A stretch of 12,945 bases of DNA from a bacterium. GTDB taxonomy: Bacteria > Patescibacteriota > Minisyncoccia > UBA6257 > UBA9933. Positions within the stretch are counted from its first letter, which is position 1; the number at the start of each line of letters is the position of its first letter. The position numbers were made by a program, and so were the translations under genes. The stretch is taken from the NCBI GenBank assembly GCA_021817915.1, contig JAKAFV010000002.1:1-12945 (forward strand), in the 5' to 3' direction. Of this stretch, positions 6,489 to 12,932 are shown one piece after another. The notes beneath the pieces are model-generated. The model made no database searches. It had not been told where the DNA came from and was given only the letters and a program-made list of their open reading frames with translations.

Positions 6489-7941
6489 GGATTTGCTTTA
6501 AAATGCTGCCCAGAATATCCTCGCTTTCCTTGTCTAGCTTCTTAATGGTAGTCAAAATATCCTTAGGATCGCGAAGCTCAACTTTTTTGCCACCATTAGG
6601 ATTTTTTACCGACAAATCAAACCCATTCGACAGGCTTAGGGCTGAAGTATCTATACTCCACGAATTTTCGCTATTCGCTTTAGTCTTTTGCAATTCCACA
6701 AATTCCGTTAAATCCGCCTCGCTTAAAGGATTCCCCTTTCCAAGATTACGGTTTAGATTAAGTTGATAAAACCAAACTTTTTTAGTTGATTTGCCTTTTT
6801 CAAAAAATAAAACAACTGTTTTAACTCCCGCGCCTTGAAAAACTCCGCCCGGCAAATCTAAAACTGTATGTAAATTACAATTTTCTAAAAGCAATTTTCG
6901 CAATGACACCGAAGCATTATCAGTATTAGAAAGAAAAGTATTTTTTATAACAATGCCTGCCCTGCCTCCCGCTTTCAGAATTTTTATAAAATGCTGAAGA
7001 AAAAGAAAAGCTGTTTCACCGGTTTTAATTGGAAAATTTTGTTGAATTTCCCGCCCAATACCGGCGCCAAAAGGCGGATTCGCTAAAACAATATTAAAAC
7101 GATCTTTTTCCTGAATGTCGTTAATATTCTCCGCCAATGTATTTGTATGTTTGATATTCGGCGCCTCAATGCCATGCAAAATCATATTCATAATGCCAAT
7201 TATATAAGCAAGAGATTTTATTTCTTTTCCGTAAAAAGTTTTGTTTTGCAACGTTGCCATCTGACTTGATGAAAGCTTGGCCTGATTTTGCGTGAGATAA
7301 TTATATGATTCCACCAAAAACCCGGCACTACCGCAAGCGCCATCATAAATTGTCTCGCCAATTTTTGGCGCAACTACCTTAACAATAGTTTTAATAAGCG
7401 GGCGAGGCGTATAATATTCTCCGCCATTTCTGCCCGCATTGCCCATGTTTTTAATTTTGGCCTCATAAAGATGCGAAAGTTCGTGCTTTTCTTCATAAAG
7501 ACGAAAGTGCATGCCATCTACGATATTTAAAATTTCTCGTAGCTTATAACCGCTGGAAATTTTATTTTTGAGTTCATGAAAAATTTCACCAATTTTATAT
7601 TCAATAGTGTTCGGCTCTTCAGCTCTAAATTTTTTAAGATATGGGAAAAGATTATTGTTCACGAAATCTTTTAAATCATCGCCGTCTAGGGCCTTGTTGT
7701 GGTCCAACTTACCACCGCCATTTTTTGGGCAAGCCCAAACATCCCAGTGATATTCCGGAGACAAAATATATTTATATTTCTTCCCCGATAAAACGGCCGC
7801 CTTCTTTTTGTCCTCTTCTAAATCATCTAAATATTTCAGAAAAAGAATCCAAGAAGTTTGCTCAACATAATCAAGCTCGGTTGCCGAGCCCGAATCGGTA
7901 TGAAGAATATTATCTATATTTTTAAATGATTGTTCAAACAT
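6478..7941 (-). CDS. hsdM: type I restriction-modification DNA methyltransferase subunit
   Basis: HsdM transfers the methyl group of S-adenosylmethionine to adenine N6 in the site chosen by HsdS. The 487-residue length is normal. An N-terminal helical domain (about 1-150) is followed by GEYYTPRPLIK (174-184), the S-adenosylmethionine motif DGACGSAGFL (200-209) and the catalytic motif NPPF (288-291, preceded by VLA). The C-terminal part has the family's FDLSVKNPN sequence. Just before it, residues about 432-440 are encoded by a stretch resembling a small dispersed palindromic repeat (see findings). The second residue of motif I is Gly where many relatives have Pro, a tolerated change. The gene lies 40 nt after abiEii with no terminator between, and overlaps hsdS by 11 nt. 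There is no clear Shine-Dalgarno or good promoter in the 40-nt gap, so it is probably read through from the AbiE promoter. Confidence 0.95.
   Translation of the reverse strand: MFEQSFKNIDNILHTDSGSATELDYVEQTSWILFLKYLDDLEEDKKKAAVLSGKKYKYILSPEYHWDVWACPKNGGGKLDHNKALDGDDLKDFVNNNLFPYLKKFRAEEPNTIEYKIGEIFHELKNKISSGYKLREILNIVDGMHFRLYEEKHELSHLYEAKIKNMGNAGRNGGEYYTPRPLIKTIVKVVAPKIGETIYDGACGSAGFLVESYNYLTQNQAKLSSSQMATLQNKTFYGKEIKSLAYIIGIMNMILHGIEAPNIKHTNTLAENINDIQEKDRFNIVLANPPFGAGIGREIQQNFPIKTGETAFLFLQHFIKILKAGGRAGIVIKNTFLSNTDNASVSLRKLLLENCNLHTVLDLPGGVFQGAGVKTVVLFFEKGKSTKKVWFYQLNLNRNLGKGNPLSEADLTEFVELQKTKANSENSWSIDTSALSLSNGFDLSVKNPNGGKKVELRDPKDILTTIKKLDKESEDILGSILKQIHEK
6622..6647. repeat. small palindromic-repeat remnant inside hsdM
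   Basis: On the minus strand the stretch reads CTTCAGCCCTAAGCCTGTCG then AATGGG. It differs at only a few positions from a widespread short dispersed repeat of bacterial genomes whose core is TTCGCCCTGAGC followed by TTGTCGAAGGG. It keeps the reading frame and encodes the Ser-Ala-Leu-Ser-Leu-Ser-Asn-Gly run. Recognition of the repeat is from memory, and no second copy is seen in this window. Confidence 0.4.
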
Positions 7942-7981
7942 ATTATTTTATAACTATACTCAATAAATCCCTTGCCCGTGG

Positions 7982-8743
7982 CTATACCCCGCTTAATTGT
8001 CTATTTAATTCACGCTCCAGCATTACTGGAAAATCGCGAACAATGCCCTGTTGGTCAGCGGGTAAAAAAGCGCCTAATTCATTACTAAAACTGATTTTTT
8101 TCGCGTTCGCAATAATTTCGTCTTTAATCTCCGCAAGCCGTTTTTTTTGATCCACAGGAAGCAGCCCTTTACGCATAATGAAATATAAATCATAGAAATC
8201 GCGCGGTTTCTTACGTTGAACTAGCGCATCAAAAATTTTCTCTTCTACAATTTCAGCTTGCGGCAAATGAATAATGGTATATGTTGGCGCAAAATTATTA
8301 GCAATGCTATCTACTTCGCCAACGACATTTTTGCCGTTCCGTGAAGATACATTGATTTCTACGCTAACAGGCGGATATTCAAACATATGAAAGGTGGCAA
8401 CGCCAAAATATCCTCCGCTTGTGGCGCCAATTTTGTCTCCAATTACGACTTTTATGCCAGCGCGCTCCATCTCCACTAAAACATTGGCAAAAAGTTCTTC
8501 AACGAATGGCTTGATATTATTTTGGGCAACGCCAAAAAGAGAAAAATCCAAATCTTCCGAAAAACGCGGGCTGCCATAAACAATTCTTAACGCCGTACCT
8601 CCTTTAAATAATAATTTTTGAGCATCGGGAAATTTATATAATTCTCCCAAAAAAAGGTGCTGAAAATATTCACGAATTATGTTTGGGAATATCCCCATTT
8701 GATATTGCTTGCTTAACTTTTCAAGTGTTTCTATTGATATCAT
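7982..8743 (-). CDS. abiEii: AbiEii/AbiGii-type nucleotidyltransferase toxin
   Basis: This is the toxin of a type IV toxin-antitoxin system first known from phage abortive infection. Its relatives are DNA polymerase beta-like nucleotidyltransferases, some of which modify tRNA ends with nucleotides. In the 253 residues are the family motifs: FKGGTALRIVYGS (46-58), RFSEDLDFS (60-68) with the metal-binding Asp64 and Asp66, VEIN (128-131) giving a third acidic residue, EEKIFDALVQR (167-177) and PRDFYDLYFI (180-189). All motifs look intact, so the enzyme is probably active. The start ATG overlaps the abiEi stop in an ATGA, which couples toxin translation to the antitoxin. The hsdM gene follows after 40 nt on the same strand. 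Earlier AbiE literature describes the antitoxin as a repressor rather than a direct inhibitor. Confidence 0.93.
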   Translation of the reverse strand: MISIETLEKLSKQYQMGIFPNIIREYFQHLFLGELYKFPDAQKLLFKGGTALRIVYGSPRFSEDLDFSLFGVAQNNIKPFVEELFANVLVEMERAGIKVVIGDKIGATSGGYFGVATFHMFEYPPVSVEINVSSRNGKNVVGEVDSIANNFAPTYTIIHLPQAEIVEEKIFDALVQRKKPRDFYDLYFIMRKGLLPVDQKKRLAEIKDEIIANAKKISFSNELGAFLPADQQGIVRDFPVMLERELNRQLSGV

Positions 8744-9339
8744 TTTAATGTAGATTTAATTACGCTAATAAGTTTATCATTATTAAATAATTCCGCATAA
8801 CGCAAAGCCTTTGTTGAATTAATTTTTTCTTTGTTAAATCTGGAAATCGGTTTTTGCCTATTCTTGAGCCGTAAATAATTTGTATCTACAAATGCTTTTT
8901 CCGCGTTAGCGATATTAAAAGTTAATCCTTGTTGTTTTTGAATTTCATATCCGGTATATGCGTTTTTTTTTATTTTTCGATAAGAAAAAACTTTGCCTAA
9001 TTTTTCAAATCTTCGAGTAGCCTTCGTGGTGACCGATGTAATTTCATAAACTGTTTCCGGAATAATCCCATGATAAGACAATGCGAATTCAAGTGAAATG
9101 TAAGATGGCGCGTAAAGTTTATTGGCGATATAAACATCGGGCGGCAGGGCGTCTGGAAAAACATAAAGCCCCTGCTTTAACTGTGAAATAAATCCTCGTT
9201 TCTTATATCTATGCAATAAAGCGGACACTGCGGTAGCAGACACGCCAAAAAGCGATCGGATATTGCTTGGATTAAATATATAGATCTTTTTATCCTTTAT
9301 TTTGCTGGCAAAATTTGTTTGATTCACCAATTTGACCAT
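8740..9339 (-). CDS. abiEi: AbiEi-type antitoxin / transcriptional repressor
   Basis: The antitoxin of the AbiE pair, 199 residues. Residues about 10-62 form a winged helix-turn-helix, with LFGVSATAVSALLHRYKKRG as the helix pair and KQGLYVF as the wing. The rest is the typical AbiEi C-terminal domain, marked by PSYISLEFALSYHGIIPE (78-95) and the EITSVTT strand. Known AbiEi proteins bind inverted repeats in their own promoter. Here TTGAC half-sites lie over the -35, over the -10 edge and around the start codon, which fits negative autoregulation. The ATG at 9339 lies 6 nt after the -10 box with no Shine-Dalgarno, so the mRNA is probably leaderless. The ATGA overlap with abiEii is at 8740-8743. 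The unit appears to lead the whole downstream defence cluster. Confidence 0.92.
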   Translation of the reverse strand: MVKLVNQTNFASKIKDKKIYIFNPSNIRSLFGVSATAVSALLHRYKKRGFISQLKQGLYVFPDALPPDVYIANKLYAPSYISLEFALSYHGIIPETVYEITSVTTKATRRFEKLGKVFSYRKIKKNAYTGYEIQKQQGLTFNIANAEKAFVDTNYLRLKNRQKPISRFNKEKINSTKALRYAELFNNDKLISVIKSTLK

Positions 9340-9377
9340 ATTGTCAATTTACCAAAACGTTATTAAAAAGTCAAATT
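9329..9377. promoter_or_regulatory. putative AbiEi operator half-sites
   Basis: Three related 8-bp sites occur: AATTTGAC at 9329-9336, GTCAATTT at 9343-9350 and GTCAAATT at 9370-9377. The first and third are perfect inverted repeats of each other. The first two form a 7-of-8 inverted repeat with a 6-bp gap centred on the start codon, and the third covers the -35 box. Binding by AbiEi is inferred. Confidence 0.45.
9346..9374 (-). promoter_or_regulatory. promoter of the abiE / defence cluster
   Basis: On the minus strand TTGACT (9374-9369), 17-nt spacer, TAAATT (9351-9346), then 6 nt to the ATG at 9339. The predicted start point falls on the start codon. With no terminator seen until 1829, this promoter could transcribe the seven genes from abiEi to hsdR. 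Confidence 0.6.
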
Positions 9378-9394
9378 ATTACTATATAAACAAC

Positions 9395-10063
9395 TTAACC
9401 AATAAGGCCCCTGTCTTTAAAACTGAAATGTCCTATTTTAGAAACTATTACGTGGTCTAAAATATCAATTCCTAAAATTTTACCCGCGGCTACCAATCTT
9501 TTGGTAATTTCCAGATCATCTTCTGATGGGTCTGTATCCCCCGAAGGATGATTGTGTGCGATAACAATTTGAGCCGCTAAATTCCGGATTGCAGGTTCAA
9601 ATACTTCACGCGGATGGACCAAATTAGCATTAAGCGAGCCAACAGAAATAATTTCCCTTTTGATTTCTTGATTCCGGCTATCCAAATAAAATACTACAAA
9701 GTGCTCTTTTTTGTTGTCACGAATGTCTTTAAGCTCATTCCAAACATCTTTCGGGGAAATAATTAAAGATGATTTTTTGTTTTGCAAAAACCGGCGGCCG
9801 AGCTCAAAACAAGCAATAATTTCACATGTCTTTGTCTTACCTAAGCCAAAAGTATTTTTTAAATCCTCAAAACTCGCTTTATTTAATCCGCCACGACTGA
9901 ATTTTTTGAGAATTTTGTTTGAAAGTTCAACAACATTAACACCCTTACTGCCCGTTCTTAAAAGAATCGCCAAAAGTTCGGAGTTAGAAAGTTTTTCAGG
10001 GCCGTATTTTTCGAGTTTTTCGCGTGGCCTATCAACTTTTGGTAAATCTTTTATCTTCGCCAT
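9395..10063 (-). CDS. radC: RadC-family JAB/MPN-domain protein
   Basis: The 222 residues follow the full RadC layout. The N-terminal part (about 1-90) starts with PREKLEKYGPEKLSNSELLAILLRTGSKG and carries a helix-hairpin-helix region around TFGLGKTKTCEI. The C-terminal JAB/MPN metal-site domain has Glu120, then HPREVF (150-155) and HNHPSGDTDPSEDD (170-183), giving the usual two His and Asp ligands. RadC was once linked to DNA repair, but that role was withdrawn in Escherichia coli; members often occur in mobile or defence regions and their substrate is unknown. It has its own near-leaderless promoter and lies 55 nt upstream of the AbiE start, including the AbiE promoter. I see no terminator in that gap, so some read-through into the defence cluster is possible. 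Confidence 0.93.
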   Translation of the reverse strand: MAKIKDLPKVDRPREKLEKYGPEKLSNSELLAILLRTGSKGVNVVELSNKILKKFSRGGLNKASFEDLKNTFGLGKTKTCEIIACFELGRRFLQNKKSSLIISPKDVWNELKDIRDNKKEHFVVFYLDSRNQEIKREIISVGSLNANLVHPREVFEPAIRNLAAQIVIAHNHPSGDTDPSEDDLEITKRLVAAGKILGIDILDHVIVSKIGHFSFKDRGLIG

Positions 10064-10071
10064 TATTTTTT

Positions 10072-10100
10072 ATTATATCACTTCATCCCGCTAGTATAAA
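10072..10100 (-). promoter_or_regulatory. promoter of radC, extended -10, near-leaderless
   Basis: Minus-strand TTTATA (10100-10095), 17-nt spacer ending TGA, and perfect TATAAT (10077-10072). TG plus one base before TATAAT is an extended -10. Only 8 nt separate it from the ATG at 10063, and no Shine-Dalgarno is present. Confidence 0.6.
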
Positions 10101-10126
10101 GCCGCGCCCGGACGTCCCAAAACCGC

Positions 10127-10162
10127 ATAAAAAACAGGCGTTTCGCGCCTGTTTTTATTTAA
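10127..10162 (-). terminator. terminator of the thrC-kinase unit (identical copy at 12142-12177)
   Basis: A perfect hairpin of AAAAACAGGCG, a short TTTC/GAAA loop and CGCCTGTTTTT, with A and T tracts on both sides, so it can act in both directions. It begins 6 nt beyond the restored stop of the kinase gene at 10168-10170, which supports that longer reading. All 36 bases are identical to those at 12142-12177. Confidence 0.88.
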
Positions 10163-10167
10163 ATATC

Positions 10168-10345
10168 TTATTGAGCGATAATCTTCAATAAATCTTCAAC
10201 TGCAAAATCCTTTTCTTTTCGGGAATAATCGACTCTTACATCAGCAAGTTTATCGTATAAATTTAACCGATATTTCAATAAATCCGGGTAACAGCGTTTT
10301 AAAGTCTCTATTTTGTCCTCGCCCGGCATTGGCTTATATAAATCC
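10168..10345 (-). pseudogene. out-of-frame C-terminal part of the P-loop kinase
   Basis: If one G of the seven-G run (10350-10344 on the minus strand) is skipped, the kinase frame continues past the early stop for 58 more residues and ends at TAA (10170-10168), just before the terminator. The recovered sequence starts DLYKPMPGEDKIETLKRCYP and continues with LLKYRLNLYDKLADVRVD, matching the family's C-terminal region: a conserved Arg, then Leu-Tyr, then Ala-Asp-x-x-Val-Asp. The whole protein would be 204 residues. This stretch therefore is coding sequence, not an intergenic gap. Either the extra G is a sequencing error, a real inactivating mutation, or a slippage site. Confidence 0.8.
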
Positions 10346-10783
10346 CCCCCAAATCACCGGCTTTGGGTCCGCCAAATAAAGATTAATCATTTTCTCCATT
10401 ACAAATTCCGGAGTTTCAAGATAAACAACTTTTGTAAATTGTTTAAGTTTTTGCAATAACTTCGGCGGCAAATAAACCACGCTGCCTGTCGTATCTATAA
10501 CAACATCTTTGCTATTTTCAATTTTGCCTAAACTTTCCCCGAGAACCTTAGCTTCAAGCTCAAGATAACGTCTGCTATTAGCAGTATAACGCCCGTCATA
10601 CGGCTGGCCCATCCAACGGCTTACATCATTAACCCCCTTGTACCCTAAAAGTGCCAGTTCAGGCGTTAAATCTTTTTCAATTAGCTCGTCGCAAGAATAT
10701 TTTTTATAACCTTTTTCTCTTTCCAGAATTTTAGCCCAATGCGATTTTCCCGCGCCGGACATGCCAATAAAAGAAATAATCAT
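10334..10783 (-). CDS. shikimate-kinase-fold P-loop kinase, frameshifted (N-terminal part)
   Basis: As it stands this frame gives 149 residues ending in Trp-Gly-Gly-Phe-Ile, but the family's C-terminal region follows in another frame (see 10168-10345). Visible features are the Walker A GMSGAGKS (7-14), a Cys-Asp-Glu (31-33) where shikimate kinases have an acidic substrate-binding motif, WMGQP (57-61), RRYLELEAKVL (71-81) and a strand VVIDTTGSVV (94-103). Compared with true shikimate kinases, the Gly-Gly-Gly that binds shikimate is Thr-Gly-Ser and the arginine before the Glu-x-Glu is not conserved, so shikimate may not be the substrate. The ATG lies 9 nt after the thrC stop and the two are co-transcribed. 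A role in phosphorylating homoserine for ThrC is possible but unproven; the alternative is a nucleoside or dephospho-CoA-like kinase. Confidence 0.8.
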   Translation of the reverse strand: MIISFIGMSGAGKSHWAKILEREKGYKKYSCDELIEKDLTPELALLGYKGVNDVSRWMGQPYDGRYTANSRRYLELEAKVLGESLGKIENSKDVVIDTTGSVVYLPPKLLQKLKQFTKVVYLETPEFVMEKMINLYLADPKPVIWGGFI

Positions 10784-10792
10784 ATGTTTAAA

Positions 10793-12076
10793 TTAAATAG
10801 ACAAAGATAAAAGCGTTGATTTTAATTCGGCGTAGTTATTTTTAATTTCGGTTTTGCGCTTGGGATTTTTTACCAACTCCGCTATGGCCCTGCTATCGTC
10901 AACCTCAATTCCCGTGTGTTCTTTTATTGAATCGGCGAATTTAATAGGCGAGGCCGTGCTGGTGATAATTTTAGTGAAATCATTTTTCTCGTTTTCGGCC
11001 GCCACCCAGGCCACGGCAGTATGCGGGTCTAAAAGATAACTATGCTCGGTATAAACTTTTTTTATGGCGGCGATTGTTTCTAAATCTGAAACTTTCATGA
11101 CATTTATTAGCTCTTTAAACGCGGCGTGGTTATTTTCAAATACTTTTAAAATACGCGCGAAATTGCTCGGATTGCCGATATCCATAGCGGTAGATAAGGT
11201 TTGAACTGTTTGTTGCGCTTGAAAAACGCCTGTTTGATAATATTTATAAACTTCGTCGTTTTCATTGGTCGCCACTAAAAATTTATTAAACGGCAAGCCC
11301 ATTTTCCGCGCGAAAATACCGGCGCAGACATTGCCAAAATTTCCGCAAGGAACGACAAATTCCAATTTGTCCGCCGGCATTTGACCGTAAGCATAAGCGT
11401 AATAAATAATTTGCGGGATAAGCCTGCCCACGCTGATTGAATTCGCGGAAGATAAATTAAGATTTTTCAATTCGGAATCAACAAAAGCCTTTTTAACCAA
11501 AGCCTGACAATCGTCAAAAACTCCATCTACTTCAATCGAAAAAACGTTTTCGGAAACACGGGTTAGTTGCTCTTCTTGCAATCTACTCACCTTTCCTTTA
11601 GGGTAAAGCACTGCCACTTTAATATTAGGCACATTAGCAAAGCCATGAGCCACCGCTCCGCCCGTATCTCCGGAAGTTGCCACCAAAATAACCGCTTTTT
11701 TATTTTCTTTTTGCAAAACACGGCTCATGAGCAACGCCAAAGAGCGCGCCGCAATATCCTTAAAAGCCATTGTCGGGCCGTGAAATAATTCTAAAATAAA
11801 AAAATCCCCTACTTTTTTTAAGGGAATAGGGAAGTTTAATGCCTTATCGGCAATTTCTTTTATTTCAGAAGAACTCATCTCGCCCTCCAGCCATTTGCTT
11901 AATACCTTAAAACCCGCTTCCGCCAAAGAATTATTTTTTAAGCCGCTTATTTCCTCTTGGGAAAATTGCGGAAAGGATTCCGGAAAATACAATCCGCCAT
12001 CCGGCGCCAAACCGGCAAGCAATGCCTGTTTAAAATCTACTGCCGGAGAATTTTGATTTAAGCTAAAAAATTTCAT
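10793..12076 (-). CDS. thrC: threonine synthase
   Basis: A pyridoxal-phosphate enzyme that converts O-phosphohomoserine and water to threonine and phosphate, the last step of threonine synthesis. At 427 residues it matches the bacterial class of about 428. It starts with the usual N-terminal block containing GLAPDGGLYFPE (22-33). The PLP lysine is Lys106 in HGPTMAFKDIAARSLA, and the phosphate-cradle loop is SGDTGGA (135-141). Further family sequences are PKGKVSRLQEEQL, NSISVGRLIPQI and VPCGNFGNVCAG. All look intact. It opens a two-gene unit with the frameshifted kinase 9 nt downstream. The start has no Shine-Dalgarno, and a promoter is seen at 12110-12138. No hom or thrB gene is visible in the window. 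Confidence 0.96.
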   Translation of the reverse strand: MKFFSLNQNSPAVDFKQALLAGLAPDGGLYFPESFPQFSQEEISGLKNNSLAEAGFKVLSKWLEGEMSSSEIKEIADKALNFPIPLKKVGDFFILELFHGPTMAFKDIAARSLALLMSRVLQKENKKAVILVATSGDTGGAVAHGFANVPNIKVAVLYPKGKVSRLQEEQLTRVSENVFSIEVDGVFDDCQALVKKAFVDSELKNLNLSSANSISVGRLIPQIIYYAYAYGQMPADKLEFVVPCGNFGNVCAGIFARKMGLPFNKFLVATNENDEVYKYYQTGVFQAQQTVQTLSTAMDIGNPSNFARILKVFENNHAAFKELINVMKVSDLETIAAIKKVYTEHSYLLDPHTAVAWVAAENEKNDFTKIITSTASPIKFADSIKEHTGIEVDDSRAIAELVKNPKRKTEIKNNYAELKSTLLSLSI

Positions 12077-12109
12077 TTAGCATGGCGAAATTTAATCCGA
12101 TTTAAGAAA

Positions 12110-12138
12110 AGTTTAAAATATAATCAACCCAAAGTCAA
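12110..12138 (-). promoter_or_regulatory. promoter of thrC
   Basis: Minus-strand TTGACT (12138-12133), 17-nt spacer, TAAACT (12115-12110). Transcription would start near 12103, leaving a leader of about 27 nt. There is no Shine-Dalgarno before the ATG at 12076. Confidence 0.5.
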
Positions 12139-12141
12139 TTT

Positions 12142-12177
12142 ATAAAAAACAGGCGTTTCGCGCCTGTTTTTATTTAA
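12142..12177 (-). terminator. terminator of the secreted acidic protein gene (identical copy at 10127-10162)
   Basis: The same 36-base A-tract, GC hairpin and T-tract as at 10127-10162, here 21 nt after the stop of the upstream gene and just before the thrC promoter. The symmetric A and T tracts would allow bidirectional termination. Confidence 0.88.
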
Positions 12178-12197
12178 CCGTTAAAGGCTAAAACTGT

Positions 12198-12881
12198 TTA
12201 ATAAAACAACTTAGTGAACCAGCCAAACAAACTAAATTTGTTTTCGTTTGCCTTCAAGAAAGCGTCTATCTTTTGCTGTTCTTGCTCTAACACTTTGGCT
12301 TGATTTTGAAGTTCTGTTTTATCTACCGCGGTTTGGGCATTTTCTATCAATCTGTCCAATTGGTCTAATCTGTTTTTCGTCTGAACTATCTCGCTCCTTA
12401 ATGTCCCCAAATTTTTATAATCGGAACCGAAAAAAAATGTTTTAATCTTGCTTCTCGTCTGAACTCTTTCTATCGCTTTAGTCGTCGTGCTCGCAGATTG
12501 ATTCTGCTCCCGGGCAATAACCCTCACTTGCTCGCCTATTCCTCCTTCTCTGTCGGCAACATCCAAAAGGCCATGAATAAAGTTTGACACGACGCTACGA
12601 TGCTCTTCGACGTCAATTTCGTCATCTTCTCGTTCTTGTTTCTGGGCCGCGTCAGTGCTTGAACTTTCTTCATCGTCATTATCATTTTCTTGCTCAACAT
12701 CCTTTGTGCTTGTCGCATCTTCATTTTCTTGCTCAATATTTTGAGCTTTGGCTTGATTACCCGCTCCAAGATTGCCATCCTGTTTTGCGAAAGACATGCC
12801 GACAGAAGAAGCGAAGAACGAGAAAATAAGCGCCAGAATTAAGGGAACAACAAACAATGAATTAATTTTAGATTTTTGCAT
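12198..12881 (-). CDS. secreted acidic coiled-coil protein of unknown function
   Basis: The 227-residue protein begins with a signal peptide: Lys-containing start, a hydrophobic core (about 9-27) and a likely cut after Ser-Phe-Ala (30-32). Residues about 40-92 are a disordered Glu/Asp/Gln/Asn/Ser stretch containing a partial internal repeat, with Glu-Gln-Glu-Asn occurring twice. The middle (about 93-160) includes VSNFIHGLLDVADREGGIGE and KTFFFGSDYKNLG. Residues about 160-212 look like a coiled coil (EIVQTKNRLDQLDRLIENAQ), and the end is aromatic (LFGWFTKLF). I associate this type with Patescibacteria but can name no function. It is likely translocated and may attach to the envelope by the coiled coil. 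A TATAAT lies 45 nt before the start; the -35 lies outside the window. Confidence 0.78.
   Translation of the reverse strand: MQKSKINSLFVVPLILALIFSFFASSVGMSFAKQDGNLGAGNQAKAQNIEQENEDATSTKDVEQENDNDDEESSSTDAAQKQEREDDEIDVEEHRSVVSNFIHGLLDVADREGGIGEQVRVIAREQNQSASTTTKAIERVQTRSKIKTFFFGSDYKNLGTLRSEIVQTKNRLDQLDRLIENAQTAVDKTELQNQAKVLEQEQQKIDAFLKANENKFSLFGWFTKLFY
12682..12739. repeat. imperfect 19-bp direct repeat in the acidic linker
   Basis: TCATTTTCTTGCTCAACAT at 12682-12700 recurs at 12721-12739 with a single change (C to T), offset by 39 bases, a multiple of three. It encodes the two Glu-Gln-Glu-Asn units of the acidic stretch and looks like a small in-frame duplication. Confidence 0.6.
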
Positions 12882-12926
12882 AATTTTTTTATGTATTAAT
12901 TTTTAATAAGGCTCGACCTTTAATTA

Positions 12927-12932
12927 ATTATA
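12927..12932 (-). promoter_or_regulatory. -10 box upstream of the secreted acidic protein gene
   Basis: A perfect TATAAT on the minus strand, 45 nt before the ATG at 12881. Its -35 would fall beyond the right edge of the window, so the promoter is only half visible. Confidence 0.4.

Noticed and set aside
10081..10126. GC-rich stretch with an 8-bp palindrome GGACGTCC between the radC promoter and the terminator.
   Set aside because: It forms no hairpin with a T tract and matches no RNA or riboswitch pattern I know; it is too short to call.
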